Of a stretch of 19,742 bases of DNA, positions 1 to 7,104 are shown in pieces (within the stretch, counting starts at the first letter, position 1; each line of letters opens with the position of its first letter). The notes under the pieces were generated by a model. That model saw only the letters and a program-made list of their open reading frames with translations, ran no database searches and was not told the DNA's origin. This stretch comes from Nocardioides sp. Its GTDB lineage: Bacteria > Actinomycetota > Actinomycetes > Propionibacteriales > Nocardioidaceae. The translations under genes and the position numbers were made by a program. The stretch covers positions 1 through 19,742 of the forward strand of contig JAPSKJ010000018.1 of the NCBI GenBank assembly GCA_031177735.1, given 5' to 3'.

Positions 1-291
1 TCGACCTCTGCTTGGGGGATCCCCCAGTGGGTCGGCTCGCGTCCGTTCAGCACGCCACGAGTGTCGCACTCCGACAGAGCGGTGTGCGGGTTGCCGCGGA
101 TGCCCGTGCCGGGATCACCGCCTGGGGTCTCCCGGCCGGCCGACCTGCCGCAGGACGGACCGATCGAGCGCCACCGGGCCGCCACCAAGCGGCGCGCGCC
201 GGCGGAGCGTCGCGTTCGGTCCGTCCTGCGGCGACTCCTCCATCGCCGAACCCCGACCAGGACAGAGGGCCGCCCCCGACCGCCAGGCAAT
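1..291. other. Non-coding region upstream of znuA
   Basis: I see no credible gene here. All open frames are Arg/Pro/Ala-rich, match no family I know, and lack a convincing ribosome binding site. The stretch holds a 14-bp perfect palindrome (TGGGGGATCCCCCA, 13-26), a small 5-bp stem with a TCG loop (59-71) and a 17-bp inverted repeat (listed separately). It may hold the end or the promoter of a neighbouring gene outside the window. Confidence 0.5.
147..232. repeat. 17-bp perfect inverted repeat with 52-bp loop
   Basis: GCCGCAGGACGGACCGA at 147-163 is exactly complementary to TCGGTCCGTCCTGCGGC at 216-232. The intervening 52 bases are themselves GC-rich and can pair further. No T-run follows on either strand, so a classical Rho-independent terminator is not evident. 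The repeat lies about 60 bp upstream of the znuA promoter. It could be a terminator-like structure for a gene outside the window, a small structured RNA or a protein-binding site. Confidence 0.6.
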
Positions 292-329
292 TTGACAACG
301 ATTCTCACTCGCAGTGAGAATCGTTCTCA
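292..329 (+). promoter_or_regulatory. znuA promoter with twin Zur/Fur-type boxes
   Basis: A perfect 13-bp inverted repeat (297-309 and 313-325, centre 310-312) contains two 15-bp boxes of the Fur-family 7-1-7 type: TGACAACGATTCTCA (293-307) and TGAGAATCGTTCTCA (315-329). Their centres are 22 bp apart, and each is a near mirror image of the other. A consensus -35 box, TTGACA (292-297), and a -10-like GAGAAT (316-321, 18-bp spacer) lie inside the boxes, so a bound repressor would block RNA polymerase. The expected transcription start, about 328-329, coincides with the ATG of znuA. The zur gene at the end of the operon is the obvious regulator (inference). Confidence 0.8.
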
Positions 330-1372
330 TGATCCGTCGCGTCGCTGTTGCCGCCGTCCTGCCCCTCCTCGTCTCCGGTTGTGCCGCCTTCAGCGACGAG
401 GGGTCCTCGACCGCCGACGACGGCGAGCTGACCGTGGTGGCGTCCTTCTATCCGCTGCAGTTCCTCAGCGAGCGGATCGTCGGCGACCTCGGCACCGTGA
501 CCGCGCTGACCCAGCCGGGCCAGGAGCCGCACGATCTCGAGATGCCGCCCGCACAGACCGTCGAGGTCGCCGACGCCGACCTGGTCGTCTTCGAGAGCGG
601 CCTGCAGCCGGCCGTCGACGACGCGGTCGAGCGGGTCGCCCAGGGCGTCACCGTCGACGCGGCCGACGCCGCTGACCTGCTGCCGAGCGAGGACGGTCAC
701 GACCACGCCGAGGAGGAGCACGCCGAGGAGGAGCACGACCACGCGCACGCCGAGGAGACCGAGGCCGCGGAGGAGCATGACCACGCGCACGCCGAGGAGA
801 CCGAGGCCGCGGAGGAGCACACCGAGGAGGGTCACGACGGGCACGACCACGGCGCCTCCGACCCGCACTTCTGGCACGACCCGCTGCGGATGGCGGCGGT
901 GGCCGAGGCGATCGCCGAGGGGCTCGGCGAGGTCGACCCCGACCACGCCGAGGACTACACCGCCAACGCCGCCGACGTGGTGGCCGACCTCGAGGCCCTC
1001 GACCAGGAGTACGCCGCCGGGCTCGCCTCCTGCGAGCGGGACACGGTCGTGGTCTCGCACGACGCGTTCGCCTACCTCGAGCGCTACGGCCTGCACTTCG
1101 AGCCCATCGCTGGCCTCTCCCCCGACGCCGAGCCGACCGCTGCGGACCTCGCGCACCTGCACGAGGTGATCGAGGCGGAAGGCATCACCACCGTCTTCAG
1201 CGAGCGGTTGGTCCCCGCCGAGCTGTCCGAGACACTTGCCAACGACGCCGGCGTGACCACCGCCGTCCTCGACCCGGTCGAGGGCCTCACGGAGGAGACG
1301 TCGGAGGAGGACTACTTCACCCTGATGCGGGCCAACCTCGCGGCCCTGATGGAGGCGAACGGATGCCAGTGA
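329..1372 (+). CDS. znuA: Zinc ABC transporter substrate-binding lipoprotein
   Basis: Cell-surface lipoprotein of the cluster A-I (ZnuA-type) metal-binding family, which captures Zn(II) and delivers it to the ZnuBC permease. The 347-residue product starts with a signal peptide ending in a lipobox (VSGC, Cys18). Visible metal-site candidates are His68 (in EPHD), His180 (in DPHFWHDP), His244 (in SHDAF) and Asp315 (in LDP). A His/Glu-rich loop spans about residues 124-174, as in zinc-specific members. I chose ATG 329 because translation from the in-frame GTG at 314 would begin inside the operator, and only ATG 329 gives a compact signal peptide. It overlaps znuC by 10 bp. Zinc rather than manganese is inferred from the His-rich loop and the neighbouring zur gene. 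Confidence 0.9.
   Translation: MIRRVAVAAVLPLLVSGCAAFSDEGSSTADDGELTVVASFYPLQFLSERIVGDLGTVTALTQPGQEPHDLEMPPAQTVEVADADLVVFESGLQPAVDDAVERVAQGVTVDAADAADLLPSEDGHDHAEEEHAEEEHDHAHAEETEAAEEHDHAHAEETEAAEEHTEEGHDGHDHGASDPHFWHDPLRMAAVAEAIAEGLGEVDPDHAEDYTANAADVVADLEALDQEYAAGLASCERDTVVVSHDAFAYLERYGLHFEPIAGLSPDAEPTAADLAHLHEVIEAEGITTVFSERLVPAELSETLANDAGVTTAVLDPVEGLTEETSEEDYFTLMRANLAALMEANGCQ
728..811 (+). repeat. 42-bp tandem repeat inside znuA
   Basis: Two consecutive 42-bp units (728-769 and 770-811) encode EEHDHAHAEETEAA twice. They differ at one base, a synonymous CAC/CAT His codon (736 versus 778). The next nine bases (812-820) begin a third copy (EEH). The repeat lies in the His/Glu-rich metal loop. 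Confidence 0.9.
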
Positions 1373-2175
1373 CCTCACCGGTGATCGAGGTGTCCGGCGC
1401 GTCGGTGATGATCGGCGGCCGACCGGTGCTCCGCGCCATCGACCTGCAGGTCGGGGCCGGTGACTTCCTCGCACTGATGGGGGCCAACGGCTCCGGCAAG
1501 TCGACGCTCGTGCGAGCCATGGTGGGGCTGCGGCCGCTCGCGGGCGGTGCGGTGTCGCTGTTCGGCACGCCGTTGGGCGACTTCAAGGAGTGGCACCGGG
1601 TGGGCTTCGTGCCCCAGAGACCAGGAGCAGCCGCCGGCGTACCGGCGTCCGTGTGGGAGGTCGTCGCATCCGGGCGCCTGACCCGTCGGCGGCTGCTCCG
1701 ACCCCTCGGCCGGGCCGACCGCGCCGCGATCACCGACGCCCTCGAGGTCGTCGGGCTGGCCGACCGGGCTCAGGACGGCGTGGCGACCCTGTCGGGTGGC
1801 CAGCAGCAGCGTGTGCTCATCGCCCGGGCTCTCGCCGGCGAGCCGGAGCTGTTCTTCCTCGATGAGCCGACCGCGGGCGTGGACCTGCCCAACCAGCACG
1901 CGCTGGCCGACGCGCTGGCCCAGCTGCGCGGCCGGGGCGCGACGATCGTCCTGGTCGCTCACGAGCTGGGCCCGCTGGCACCACTGGTGGGCAGGTCGGT
2001 GGTCATGCGCGACGGCCGGATCGTCCACGACGGTCGTCCCCTCGCCGACCACGAGGTGCACGACCCGCGCTTCGCCGACGCGCACACCCACCACCACCAC
2101 CGCCACGACCAGCCACGTGGTGATCACGCCCCACACGTTGCGGCTCCGCTGGGCCTGCGACCCGAGGAGCACTGA
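1363..2175 (+). CDS. znuC: Zinc ABC transporter ATP-binding protein
   Basis: ATPase that powers ZnuB-mediated zinc import at the inner face of the membrane. In the 270-residue protein I see the Walker A motif GANGSGKST (40-48), the ABC signature LSGGQQQR (143-150), Walker B LFFLDEPT (163-170, catalytic Glu168) and the H-loop His200. The C-terminal 40 or so residues after the ATPase core are rich in His (DAHTHHHHRHD), which is not needed for ATP hydrolysis and may hold zinc. ATG 1363 has a GGAGG ribosome binding site seven bases upstream and overlaps the end of znuA, so the two are probably translationally coupled. Confidence 0.92.
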   Translation: MPVTSPVIEVSGASVMIGGRPVLRAIDLQVGAGDFLALMGANGSGKSTLVRAMVGLRPLAGGAVSLFGTPLGDFKEWHRVGFVPQRPGAAAGVPASVWEVVASGRLTRRRLLRPLGRADRAAITDALEVVGLADRAQDGVATLSGGQQQRVLIARALAGEPELFFLDEPTAGVDLPNQHALADALAQLRGRGATIVLVAHELGPLAPLVGRSVVMRDGRIVHDGRPLADHEVHDPRFADAHTHHHHRHDQPRGDHAPHVAAPLGLRPEEH

Positions 2176-2176
2176 G

Positions 2177-3199
2177 TTGAGCGACCTGATCGACCTCTTC
2201 CAGCACCAGTTCATGCAGCGGGCGCTGATCGCCGCCGTCATCACCGGACTCGCGGCGCCCGCTGTCGGCACCTACCTGGTCCAGCGGCGCCTCGCCCTGA
2301 TGGGCGACGGGATCGGCCACGTCGCGGTCACCGGCGTCGCGATCGGCCTGCTCACCGGCACCTCGCCCACCTGGACGGCGGTGGTGGTGGCGATCCTGGG
2401 TGCGATCGTCATCGAGCTGATCCGCGAGCGCGGCGCGGCCGGCGGCGACGTCGCGCTGGCGTTGCTGTTCTACGGCGGCCTGGCTGGCGGCGTGCTGCTG
2501 ACCGGGATCGGCGGCCAGGCGACCGCCGCCCTGCAGGGCTTCCTGTTCGGCTCGATCACGACCGTCGCGGTCGCCGACCTGCTGGCGGTGCTGGTGCTCG
2601 CCACGGTGATCGTCGTGGTCGGGGTCGGGCTCGCCCCGCAGCTCTTCGCGGTGGCGCAGGACCAGGAGTTCGCGCAGGTCGCCGGGCTCAACGTTCGGTT
2701 CTACAACATGCTCGTCGCCACCCTCGCCGCGGTCAGCGTGACCGTCGCGATGCGCACCGTCGGGCTGCTGCTGGTCAGCGCGCTGATGGTGGTGCCGGTG
2801 GCGGCCAGCCAGCAGCTCACCCGCTCCTTCCGCACGACCCTGGCCGCCGCGATGGCCATCGGCGCCGTGGTGTCCCTGTCGGGGGTGGTCGTCTCGGCGT
2901 ACGCCAGCTTCAGTGCGACCGTCGCCACCGGCCCGACGATCGTGATCCTGGCCCTGGCGTGCTTCCTGGTGACCTGGCCGGTCGGCTCCCTGATGCGTCG
3001 GCGCCGGCGGCTGGCCGAGCCGTTCCCCGTCGAGGAGGTCGACGACCACCACGTGCTGTGCGAGCAGCACGTGCACGAGCACGGCCCCGAGTGCGGACAC
3101 CTGGCCGTGGAGCACGGCGACCACGTCGACTACGTCCACGACGGCCATCGCCACGCCGTGCACGTCGAGGCGGGGAGCAAGCACTATGACGAGCACTGA
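2177..3199 (+). CDS. znuB: Zinc ABC transporter permease
   Basis: Membrane channel subunit of the zinc importer (ABC-3 permease family, as in ZnuB). The 340-residue product is strongly hydrophobic with several predicted transmembrane helices. It starts with the family-typical FMQRAL segment and has RRLALMGDGIGHVAVTGVA near residues 38-55. I chose TTG 2177 because GAGGAG lies seven bases upstream and the N-terminus then has the usual ten or so residues before FMQRAL; the internal ATG at 2213 would remove them. The last 50 residues (about 290-340) form a cytoplasmic or surface tail loaded with His plus two Cys (HHVLCEQHVHEHGPECGH and further). It begins one base after the znuC stop and overlaps zur by 14 bp. 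Confidence 0.9.
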   Translation: MSDLIDLFQHQFMQRALIAAVITGLAAPAVGTYLVQRRLALMGDGIGHVAVTGVAIGLLTGTSPTWTAVVVAILGAIVIELIRERGAAGGDVALALLFYGGLAGGVLLTGIGGQATAALQGFLFGSITTVAVADLLAVLVLATVIVVVGVGLAPQLFAVAQDQEFAQVAGLNVRFYNMLVATLAAVSVTVAMRTVGLLLVSALMVVPVAASQQLTRSFRTTLAAAMAIGAVVSLSGVVVSAYASFSATVATGPTIVILALACFLVTWPVGSLMRRRRRLAEPFPVEEVDDHHVLCEQHVHEHGPECGHLAVEHGDHVDYVHDGHRHAVHVEAGSKHYDEH

Positions 3200-3620
3200 C
3201 CGGCCCCCGGCCGGCACCGCGGGCAAGGGCGCCGAGCTCAGCGGCGTGCGACCCACCCGGCAGCGGCTGGCCGTCGCCGACGCCCTCAGCGACGCCGACG
3301 GCTTCCACTCCGCGCAGGAGATCCACGAGCTGCTCGGCCGTCGCGGCGAGTCGGTGGGCCTGGCCACGGTCTACCGGACCCTGCAGCGGCTCGCCGACGC
3401 CGGCGAGATCGACATGATGCGCAGCGAGGACGGCGAGGCGATCTACCGCCGCTGCTCGATGACCCACCACCACCACCTGGTGTGCCGCTCGTGCGGCCGC
3501 ACCGTCGAGGTGGAGGGCCCCGCCGTCGAGCGGTGGACCACCGCGATCGCCGATGAGCACGGCTACGCCGAGGTCAGTCACACCCTGGAGATCTTCGGCA
3601 CCTGTCCGGACTGCCGTTGA
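3186..3620 (+). CDS. zur: Zinc uptake regulator, Fur family
   Basis: Cytoplasmic repressor that binds DNA when loaded with Zn(II). The 144-residue protein has an N-terminal winged helix (about 22-80, with GLATVYRTLQRLADAGEID), a His cluster THHHHLVC (93-100) and two CxxC pairs (Cys100/103 and Cys140/143) that hold the structural zinc in Fur-family proteins. ATG 3186 lies inside the end of znuB with GGGGAG upstream, so it is the last gene of the operon. The likely target is the twin operator before znuA, giving autorepression. Zur rather than Fur is inferred from the operon context. Confidence 0.9.
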   Translation: MTSTDRPPAGTAGKGAELSGVRPTRQRLAVADALSDADGFHSAQEIHELLGRRGESVGLATVYRTLQRLADAGEIDMMRSEDGEAIYRRCSMTHHHHLVCRSCGRTVEVEGPAVERWTTAIADEHGYAEVSHTLEIFGTCPDCR

Positions 3621-3635
3621 CGGCGTTGCGTCCTA

Positions 3636-3661
3636 GCATCGCGACATCACGGTCGCGCTGC
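3636..3661. terminator. Hairpin between convergent zur and uppS
   Basis: CGCGAC (3640-3645) pairs with GTCGCG (3652-3657) across a 6-base loop. After one mismatch, the stem extends by three pairs (GCA 3636-3638 with TGC 3659-3661). It lies between the ends of two convergent genes. There is no T-run, which is common for actinobacterial terminators. Confidence 0.4.
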
Positions 3662-3714
3662 AGCACACCGGCGCCTCACCGCTGCTCGGGGTGGTCCGGG
3701 CGCCGGCCGCGAGC

Positions 3715-4503
3715 TCACACCTGGTTGGGCTGTGCCCCGCCGTAGCGTCGGTCCCGGCGGGCGTAGGTCTCGATGGCGGCCCACAGGTGCCGCCGGTCGA
3801 CGTCGGGCCAGAGCACGTCGGTGAAGACCAGCTCGCTGTACGCCGCCTGCCACAGCATGAAGTTCGACAACCGCTGCTCACCGCTGGTGCGCCAGACCAG
3901 GTCGGCGTCGGGCAGCTCCGGCACGTAGAGATAGCGCGCGAAGGTCCGCTCGTCGACCTTGTCGGGGTTGAGCCGGCCGGCGGCGACGTCCTGGGCGATC
4001 CGGCGGGTCGCGTCGGCGAGCTCGGCCCGGCCGCCGTAGTTGACGCACATGGTGAGCGTGCAGACGTCGTTGTCCTTGGTCAGCTCCTCGGCGACCTGGA
4101 GCTCCTTGATCACCGACTTCCACAGCCGCGGTGCGCGACCGGCCCAGCGGACCCGGACGCCCAGCTCGTGCATCTCGTCGCGACGGCGGCGGATCACGTC
4201 GCGGTTGAAGCCCATCAAGAAGCGCACCTCGTCGGCGCTGCGGCTCCAGTTCTCGGTGGAGAAGGCGTAGGCCGAGATCGCCTTCACGCCGATCTCGATG
4301 GCTCCCTCCACGACGTCGAAGAGCGAGGACTCCCCCTCCTCGTGGCCCTTGGTGCGAGGCAGGCCGCGCTCCTTGGCCCATCGGCCGTTGCCGTCCATCA
4401 CGATCGCCACGTGGTGGGGCACCAGCTCGCGCGGGATCGGCGGCGGCGTCGCCCCGGAGGGGTGCGGCGTGGGCGGGCGGTGCGGTCGGGCGGCGCGCTT
4501 CAC
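3715..4503 (-). CDS. uppS: Isoprenyl transferase (cis-prenyl diphosphate synthase)
   Basis: Makes the polyprenyl (undecaprenyl or decaprenyl) diphosphate used as lipid carrier for cell-wall precursors, by adding isopentenyl units in cis. The 262-residue protein has the family hallmarks: HHVAIVMDGNGRWA with catalytic Asp37 (about 30-43), FSTENW (81-86), and WRTSGEQRLSNFMLWQ (204-219) with the conserved Arg and Glu of the diphosphate site. The start is GTG 4503, giving a Pro-rich N-terminal extension of about 25 residues before the core; no strong Shine-Dalgarno is visible. It begins 11 bases after the marR-like stop, so it may be co-transcribed with that regulator. Chain length cannot be told from sequence. 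Confidence 0.93.
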   Translation of the reverse strand: MKRAARPHRPPTPHPSGATPPPIPRELVPHHVAIVMDGNGRWAKERGLPRTKGHEEGESSLFDVVEGAIEIGVKAISAYAFSTENWSRSADEVRFLMGFNRDVIRRRRDEMHELGVRVRWAGRAPRLWKSVIKELQVAEELTKDNDVCTLTMCVNYGGRAELADATRRIAQDVAAGRLNPDKVDERTFARYLYVPELPDADLVWRTSGEQRLSNFMLWQAAYSELVFTDVLWPDVDRRHLWAAIETYARRDRRYGGAQPNQV

Positions 4504-4514
4504 AGCGGGTCAGC

Positions 4515-5006
4515 CTACGGCTCGTCGTCCAGCGCCCGGCCCCACTCCTGCAGCATCCGCGCGAGGGCGGCCCGGTCCGCCGGCGGCAGCATCGAGACCA
4601 GCCGGTGCTCGTTGGCGATGTGGTCGGTGAAGGCGCGGTCGATGAGCTGCCGGCCCGCCCGGGTCAGCGTGACCACCCGGCCGCGTCCGTCGCGCTCGTC
4701 GACCGCACGGGTCACCCAGCCGCGGGCCAGCGCGCGGTCGACCCGCTTGGTGATCGCGCCGGAGGTCACCATGGTCTGGGAGGCCAGGTCGCCGGCAGGC
4801 AGCGAGTACGGCGGTCCCTGCCGCCGCAGCGCGGCGAGGATGTCGAACTCGGCCTCGGTCAGACCGTGGGCGGCGTAGACCGCGGTCAGCTCGTCGGTCA
4901 ACCGGAGCGCCAGCCGGTGCAGCCGACCGATCACACCCTGGGGGGAGACGTCGAGGTCCGGCCGCTCCCGCCCCCACTGCTCCATCACCGCTGCCACGTG
5001 GTCCAT
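4515..5006 (-). CDS. MarR-family transcriptional regulator
   Basis: The 163-residue protein has the MarR winged-helix layout: an N-terminal dimerisation helix, then LTEAEFDILAALRRQGPPYSLPAGDLA and the recognition segment TMVTSGAITKRVDRALARGWVTR. A wing follows (DERDGRGRVVTLTRAG), then a C-terminal helix. ATG 5006 is taken because upstream bases carry a -10-like TATATT (5013-5018, minus strand) only six bases away, which suggests a leaderless mRNA. It is divergent from an EamA-family exporter, with 30 bp between the starts and twin operators in the gap. It therefore probably represses itself and the exporter and responds to a small molecule (inference). uppS follows 11 bp downstream. Confidence 0.88.
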   Translation of the reverse strand: MDHVAAVMEQWGRERPDLDVSPQGVIGRLHRLALRLTDELTAVYAAHGLTEAEFDILAALRRQGPPYSLPAGDLASQTMVTSGAITKRVDRALARGWVTRAVDERDGRGRVVTLTRAGRQLIDRAFTDHIANEHRLVSMLPPADRAALARMLQEWGRALDDEP

Positions 5007-5018
5007 GGCTGGAATATA

Positions 5019-5051
5019 TCTTCCTTGGAAGCAATTATGTCTTCCATGGAA
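5019..5051. promoter_or_regulatory. Twin inverted-repeat operator in the marR/eamA gap
   Basis: TCTTCCTTGGAA (5019-5030) and TCTTCCATGGAA (5040-5051) are near-identical inverted repeats with the same phase, 21 bp apart (two helical turns). The first lies between the -10 (TATATT, 5013-5018) and a weak -35 (AAGACA, minus strand 5038-5043) of the marR-like gene. The second covers that -35 and the start of the exporter gene. This fits a MarR-type repressor acting on both genes. Confidence 0.65.
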
Positions 5052-6059
5052 AACAACAGGCGTGTGCTGGCGCTGACCGCGATCGCCCCGATCGCATGGG
5101 GATCCGGCTACTACGTCGTCGACACCTTCCTCCCACCCGACCGGCCGCTCTTCGGTGCGCTGGTGCGGGCACTCCCCTTCGGGCTGCTCCTGCTCGCCCT
5201 CCGCCCGGCCCTCCCCCGGGGCGTGTGGTGGTGGCGGGTGGCGCTGCTGGGCACCATCAACGTCAGCGCCTTCTTCGGCCTCCTGTTCGTGGTGTCCTAC
5301 CGGCTGCCCGGCGGCATGGCCGCCACGCTGACGGCGACCTCGCCGCTGGCGATCATGGGGCTGGCGTGGCTGCTGGCCGGTGACCGCCCCCGCGTGGTCT
5401 CCCTCGCCGCGGCAGTCGTCGGGATCGCGGGGGTCGCCCTGCTCGTGCTGCGCTCGCCGGCCGTCGTCGACCCCGTCGGGGTCGCCGCCGCGATCGGCGC
5501 CGTGCTGCTCTCCTCCACCGGGTTCGTGCTGGTCAAGCGGTGGCCGCCGCCGGTCGACCTGCTCACCTACACCGGCTGGCAGCTCGTCGCCGGTGGGCTG
5601 GCCCTGCTGCCGCTCGCCATCGTGGTCGAGGGCGCGCCGCCGGTGTTGGGTGCGCGCGAGCTGCTCGGCTTCGCCTGGCTGGGCCTGGTGGGGACGGTGC
5701 TGTCCTACGTCGTGTGGTTCCGCGGCCTGCAGCGGCTCCCCGCGGCCGCGGTCGGCCTGGTCGGGCTGCTCAACCCGGTCGCCGGCACGATCACCGGCGT
5801 CGCGCTCGCCGGGGAGGAGCTGGCCGGCTGGCAGGTGGTCGGGATGGCGCTGGTGCTGGCCGGCGTCGCCGGCGGCCAACCGGCGCTCGCCGACCGGCTC
5901 GCTCAGGCCCTGCGCCGACCCGGTCGCGACGCCGGCCGGCCGCCCACGGTCAGCGCGGCGACCGCGGTGGTGAGCGGCACGGCGAGCACCAGCCCGATCG
6001 AGCCGGCGAGCGAGCGGACGACCTCGGTGGCGATCTCCTCGGTGCCGACCAGGTCGTAG
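5037..6059 (+). CDS. EamA/DMT-family transporter
   Basis: Inner-membrane protein of the drug/metabolite transporter superfamily, with ten predicted transmembrane helices in two repeated EamA halves (about residues 8-130 and 140-280). Signature-like stretches include IAPIAWGSGYYVVDTFLPPDRP near the start and a second-half LVGTVLSYVVWFRGLQRLPAA followed by LLNPVAGTITG. These resemble exporters of amino acids or small metabolites; the substrate cannot be told. Starts at ATG 5037 or 5046 are both possible. The product is 340 residues, longer than the usual 290-310. The last 52 residues are Ser/Thr/Pro-rich and are read antisense to the end of the convergent yibE/F-like gene, so they are probably disordered tail. 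Control by the divergent MarR-like protein is inferred. Confidence 0.85.
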   Translation: MSSMENNRRVLALTAIAPIAWGSGYYVVDTFLPPDRPLFGALVRALPFGLLLLALRPALPRGVWWWRVALLGTINVSAFFGLLFVVSYRLPGGMAATLTATSPLAIMGLAWLLAGDRPRVVSLAAAVVGIAGVALLVLRSPAVVDPVGVAAAIGAVLLSSTGFVLVKRWPPPVDLLTYTGWQLVAGGLALLPLAIVVEGAPPVLGARELLGFAWLGLVGTVLSYVVWFRGLQRLPAAAVGLVGLLNPVAGTITGVALAGEELAGWQVVGMALVLAGVAGGQPALADRLAQALRRPGRDAGRPPTVSAATAVVSGTASTSPIEPASERTTSVAISSVPTRS

Positions 6060-7090
6060 AGGGCGCGGTCGTAGAGCTGCACGACCATCAGCACCGTCAG
6101 CGCCATGCCCGCATAGGCGAACACGATCGTGTAGATCGTGGAGGCGATGTGGTCGCGGCCGATCCGCATGCCGCGGGCGAAGAGCTCCACCCGCGACAGC
6201 TCCGGGCCCGCCTCGCGCAGCTCCCACACCGCCGAGGCCTGGGTGATGGTGACGTCATTGAGCACCCCGAGCCCGGCGATCACCACCGCGGCGAGCACGA
6301 CGCCTTGCAGGTCGATGCCCGGCACGAAGCTCGAAAGTCGACCGGCCGACTCGTCGCCGATCCCGGCCAGCGACGTGGAGCCCACCGCCCACCAGCCCAC
6401 GCCCGCGGTGACCAGCACGCCCGCGAGGGTGCCGGCCAGGGCCGCGCTCGTGCGCAGGGAGAACCCGTGGGTGGTGTAGAGGACGACGTACATGATCACG
6501 GTCGAGCCGACCAGCGCGACCGGCACCGCCGGCTCGCCGGTCAGGATCGCCGGCAGCACGAACCGCCACACGATCACCCCGGCCACGGCCAGCCCGATCA
6601 GCGCCATCGCCCCGCGGAACCGGGCCACCGCGACGACCACGACCGCGAAGATCACCAGCAGGATGACCATCGGCCGGTCACGCTCGACGCCGAAGAACGA
6701 GTACGACGCCGGCGCGCCGTCGGCAGACGGGGTCCTGCTCACCTCGAGCCGGTCACCGGGGTCGAGGCCGGTGGCGAGGACGGGCGGCGGGATGTCGCCG
6801 AGCTCGACCCGGTCGCCGGCGTCGGGACCCTCGTCGACCTCGACGGTGACCACGGCGTCGGCGACCTCGGTGACCGTCGCCTCGACGAAGGTCACGTCGT
6901 CGGCGGCGAAGGCGATCGACCCGGAGAGGCGGTCGGCCTCGGCCTGGTCCGGCCAGAGCAGGAAGCCGCCGACCACGGCCAGGACCGCGGCCGCGACGAG
7001 CGTGCCGAGCAGCGCGATGCGGCCGACCCGACCGACCTGGACAGTCGCCCCGTGCCCGCCGCTGTGCCCATGACTGTGCGCACCACCCAC
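5903..7090 (-). CDS. YibE/F-family membrane protein
   Basis: The 395-residue protein has a His/Gly-rich N-terminus (HSHGHSGGHG), one N-terminal membrane helix (about 20-42), and an extracytoplasmic beta-rich domain (about 45-140). Six or seven membrane helices follow. The segment GLGVLNDVTITQASAVWELR is the hallmark of YibE/F proteins. The function of the family is not established; a transport role is often supposed. GTG 7090 is chosen because it follows the recO stop by 14 bp with a GAGGCGG ribosome binding site, whereas longer frames would run through recO. It likely forms an operon with recO. Its 3' end overlaps the convergent exporter gene by 157 bp. Confidence 0.85.
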   Translation of the reverse strand: MGGAHSHGHSGGHGATVQVGRVGRIALLGTLVAAAVLAVVGGFLLWPDQAEADRLSGSIAFAADDVTFVEATVTEVADAVVTVEVDEGPDAGDRVELGDIPPPVLATGLDPGDRLEVSRTPSADGAPASYSFFGVERDRPMVILLVIFAVVVVAVARFRGAMALIGLAVAGVIVWRFVLPAILTGEPAVPVALVGSTVIMYVVLYTTHGFSLRTSAALAGTLAGVLVTAGVGWWAVGSTSLAGIGDESAGRLSSFVPGIDLQGVVLAAVVIAGLGVLNDVTITQASAVWELREAGPELSRVELFARGMRIGRDHIASTIYTIVFAYAGMALTVLMVVQLYDRALYDLVGTEEIATEVVRSLAGSIGLVLAVPLTTAVAALTVGGRPASRPGRRRA

Positions 7091-7104
7091 GTCAGCGCAC
7101 CGCC

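Noticed and set aside
59..71. CIRCE-like element (GAGTG/CACTC)
   Set aside because: The arms are in the opposite order to CIRCE (GCACTC then GAGTGC) and only three bases apart, and no heat-shock gene is nearby.
314..328. GTG 314 as the znuA start
   Set aside because: It lies inside the operator and promoter, upstream of the predicted transcription start.
305..1474. Long minus-strand open frame opposite znuA
   Set aside because: Repetitive Val/Gly/Leu-rich sequence that mirrors the codon pattern of znuA; no family features and no plausible start.
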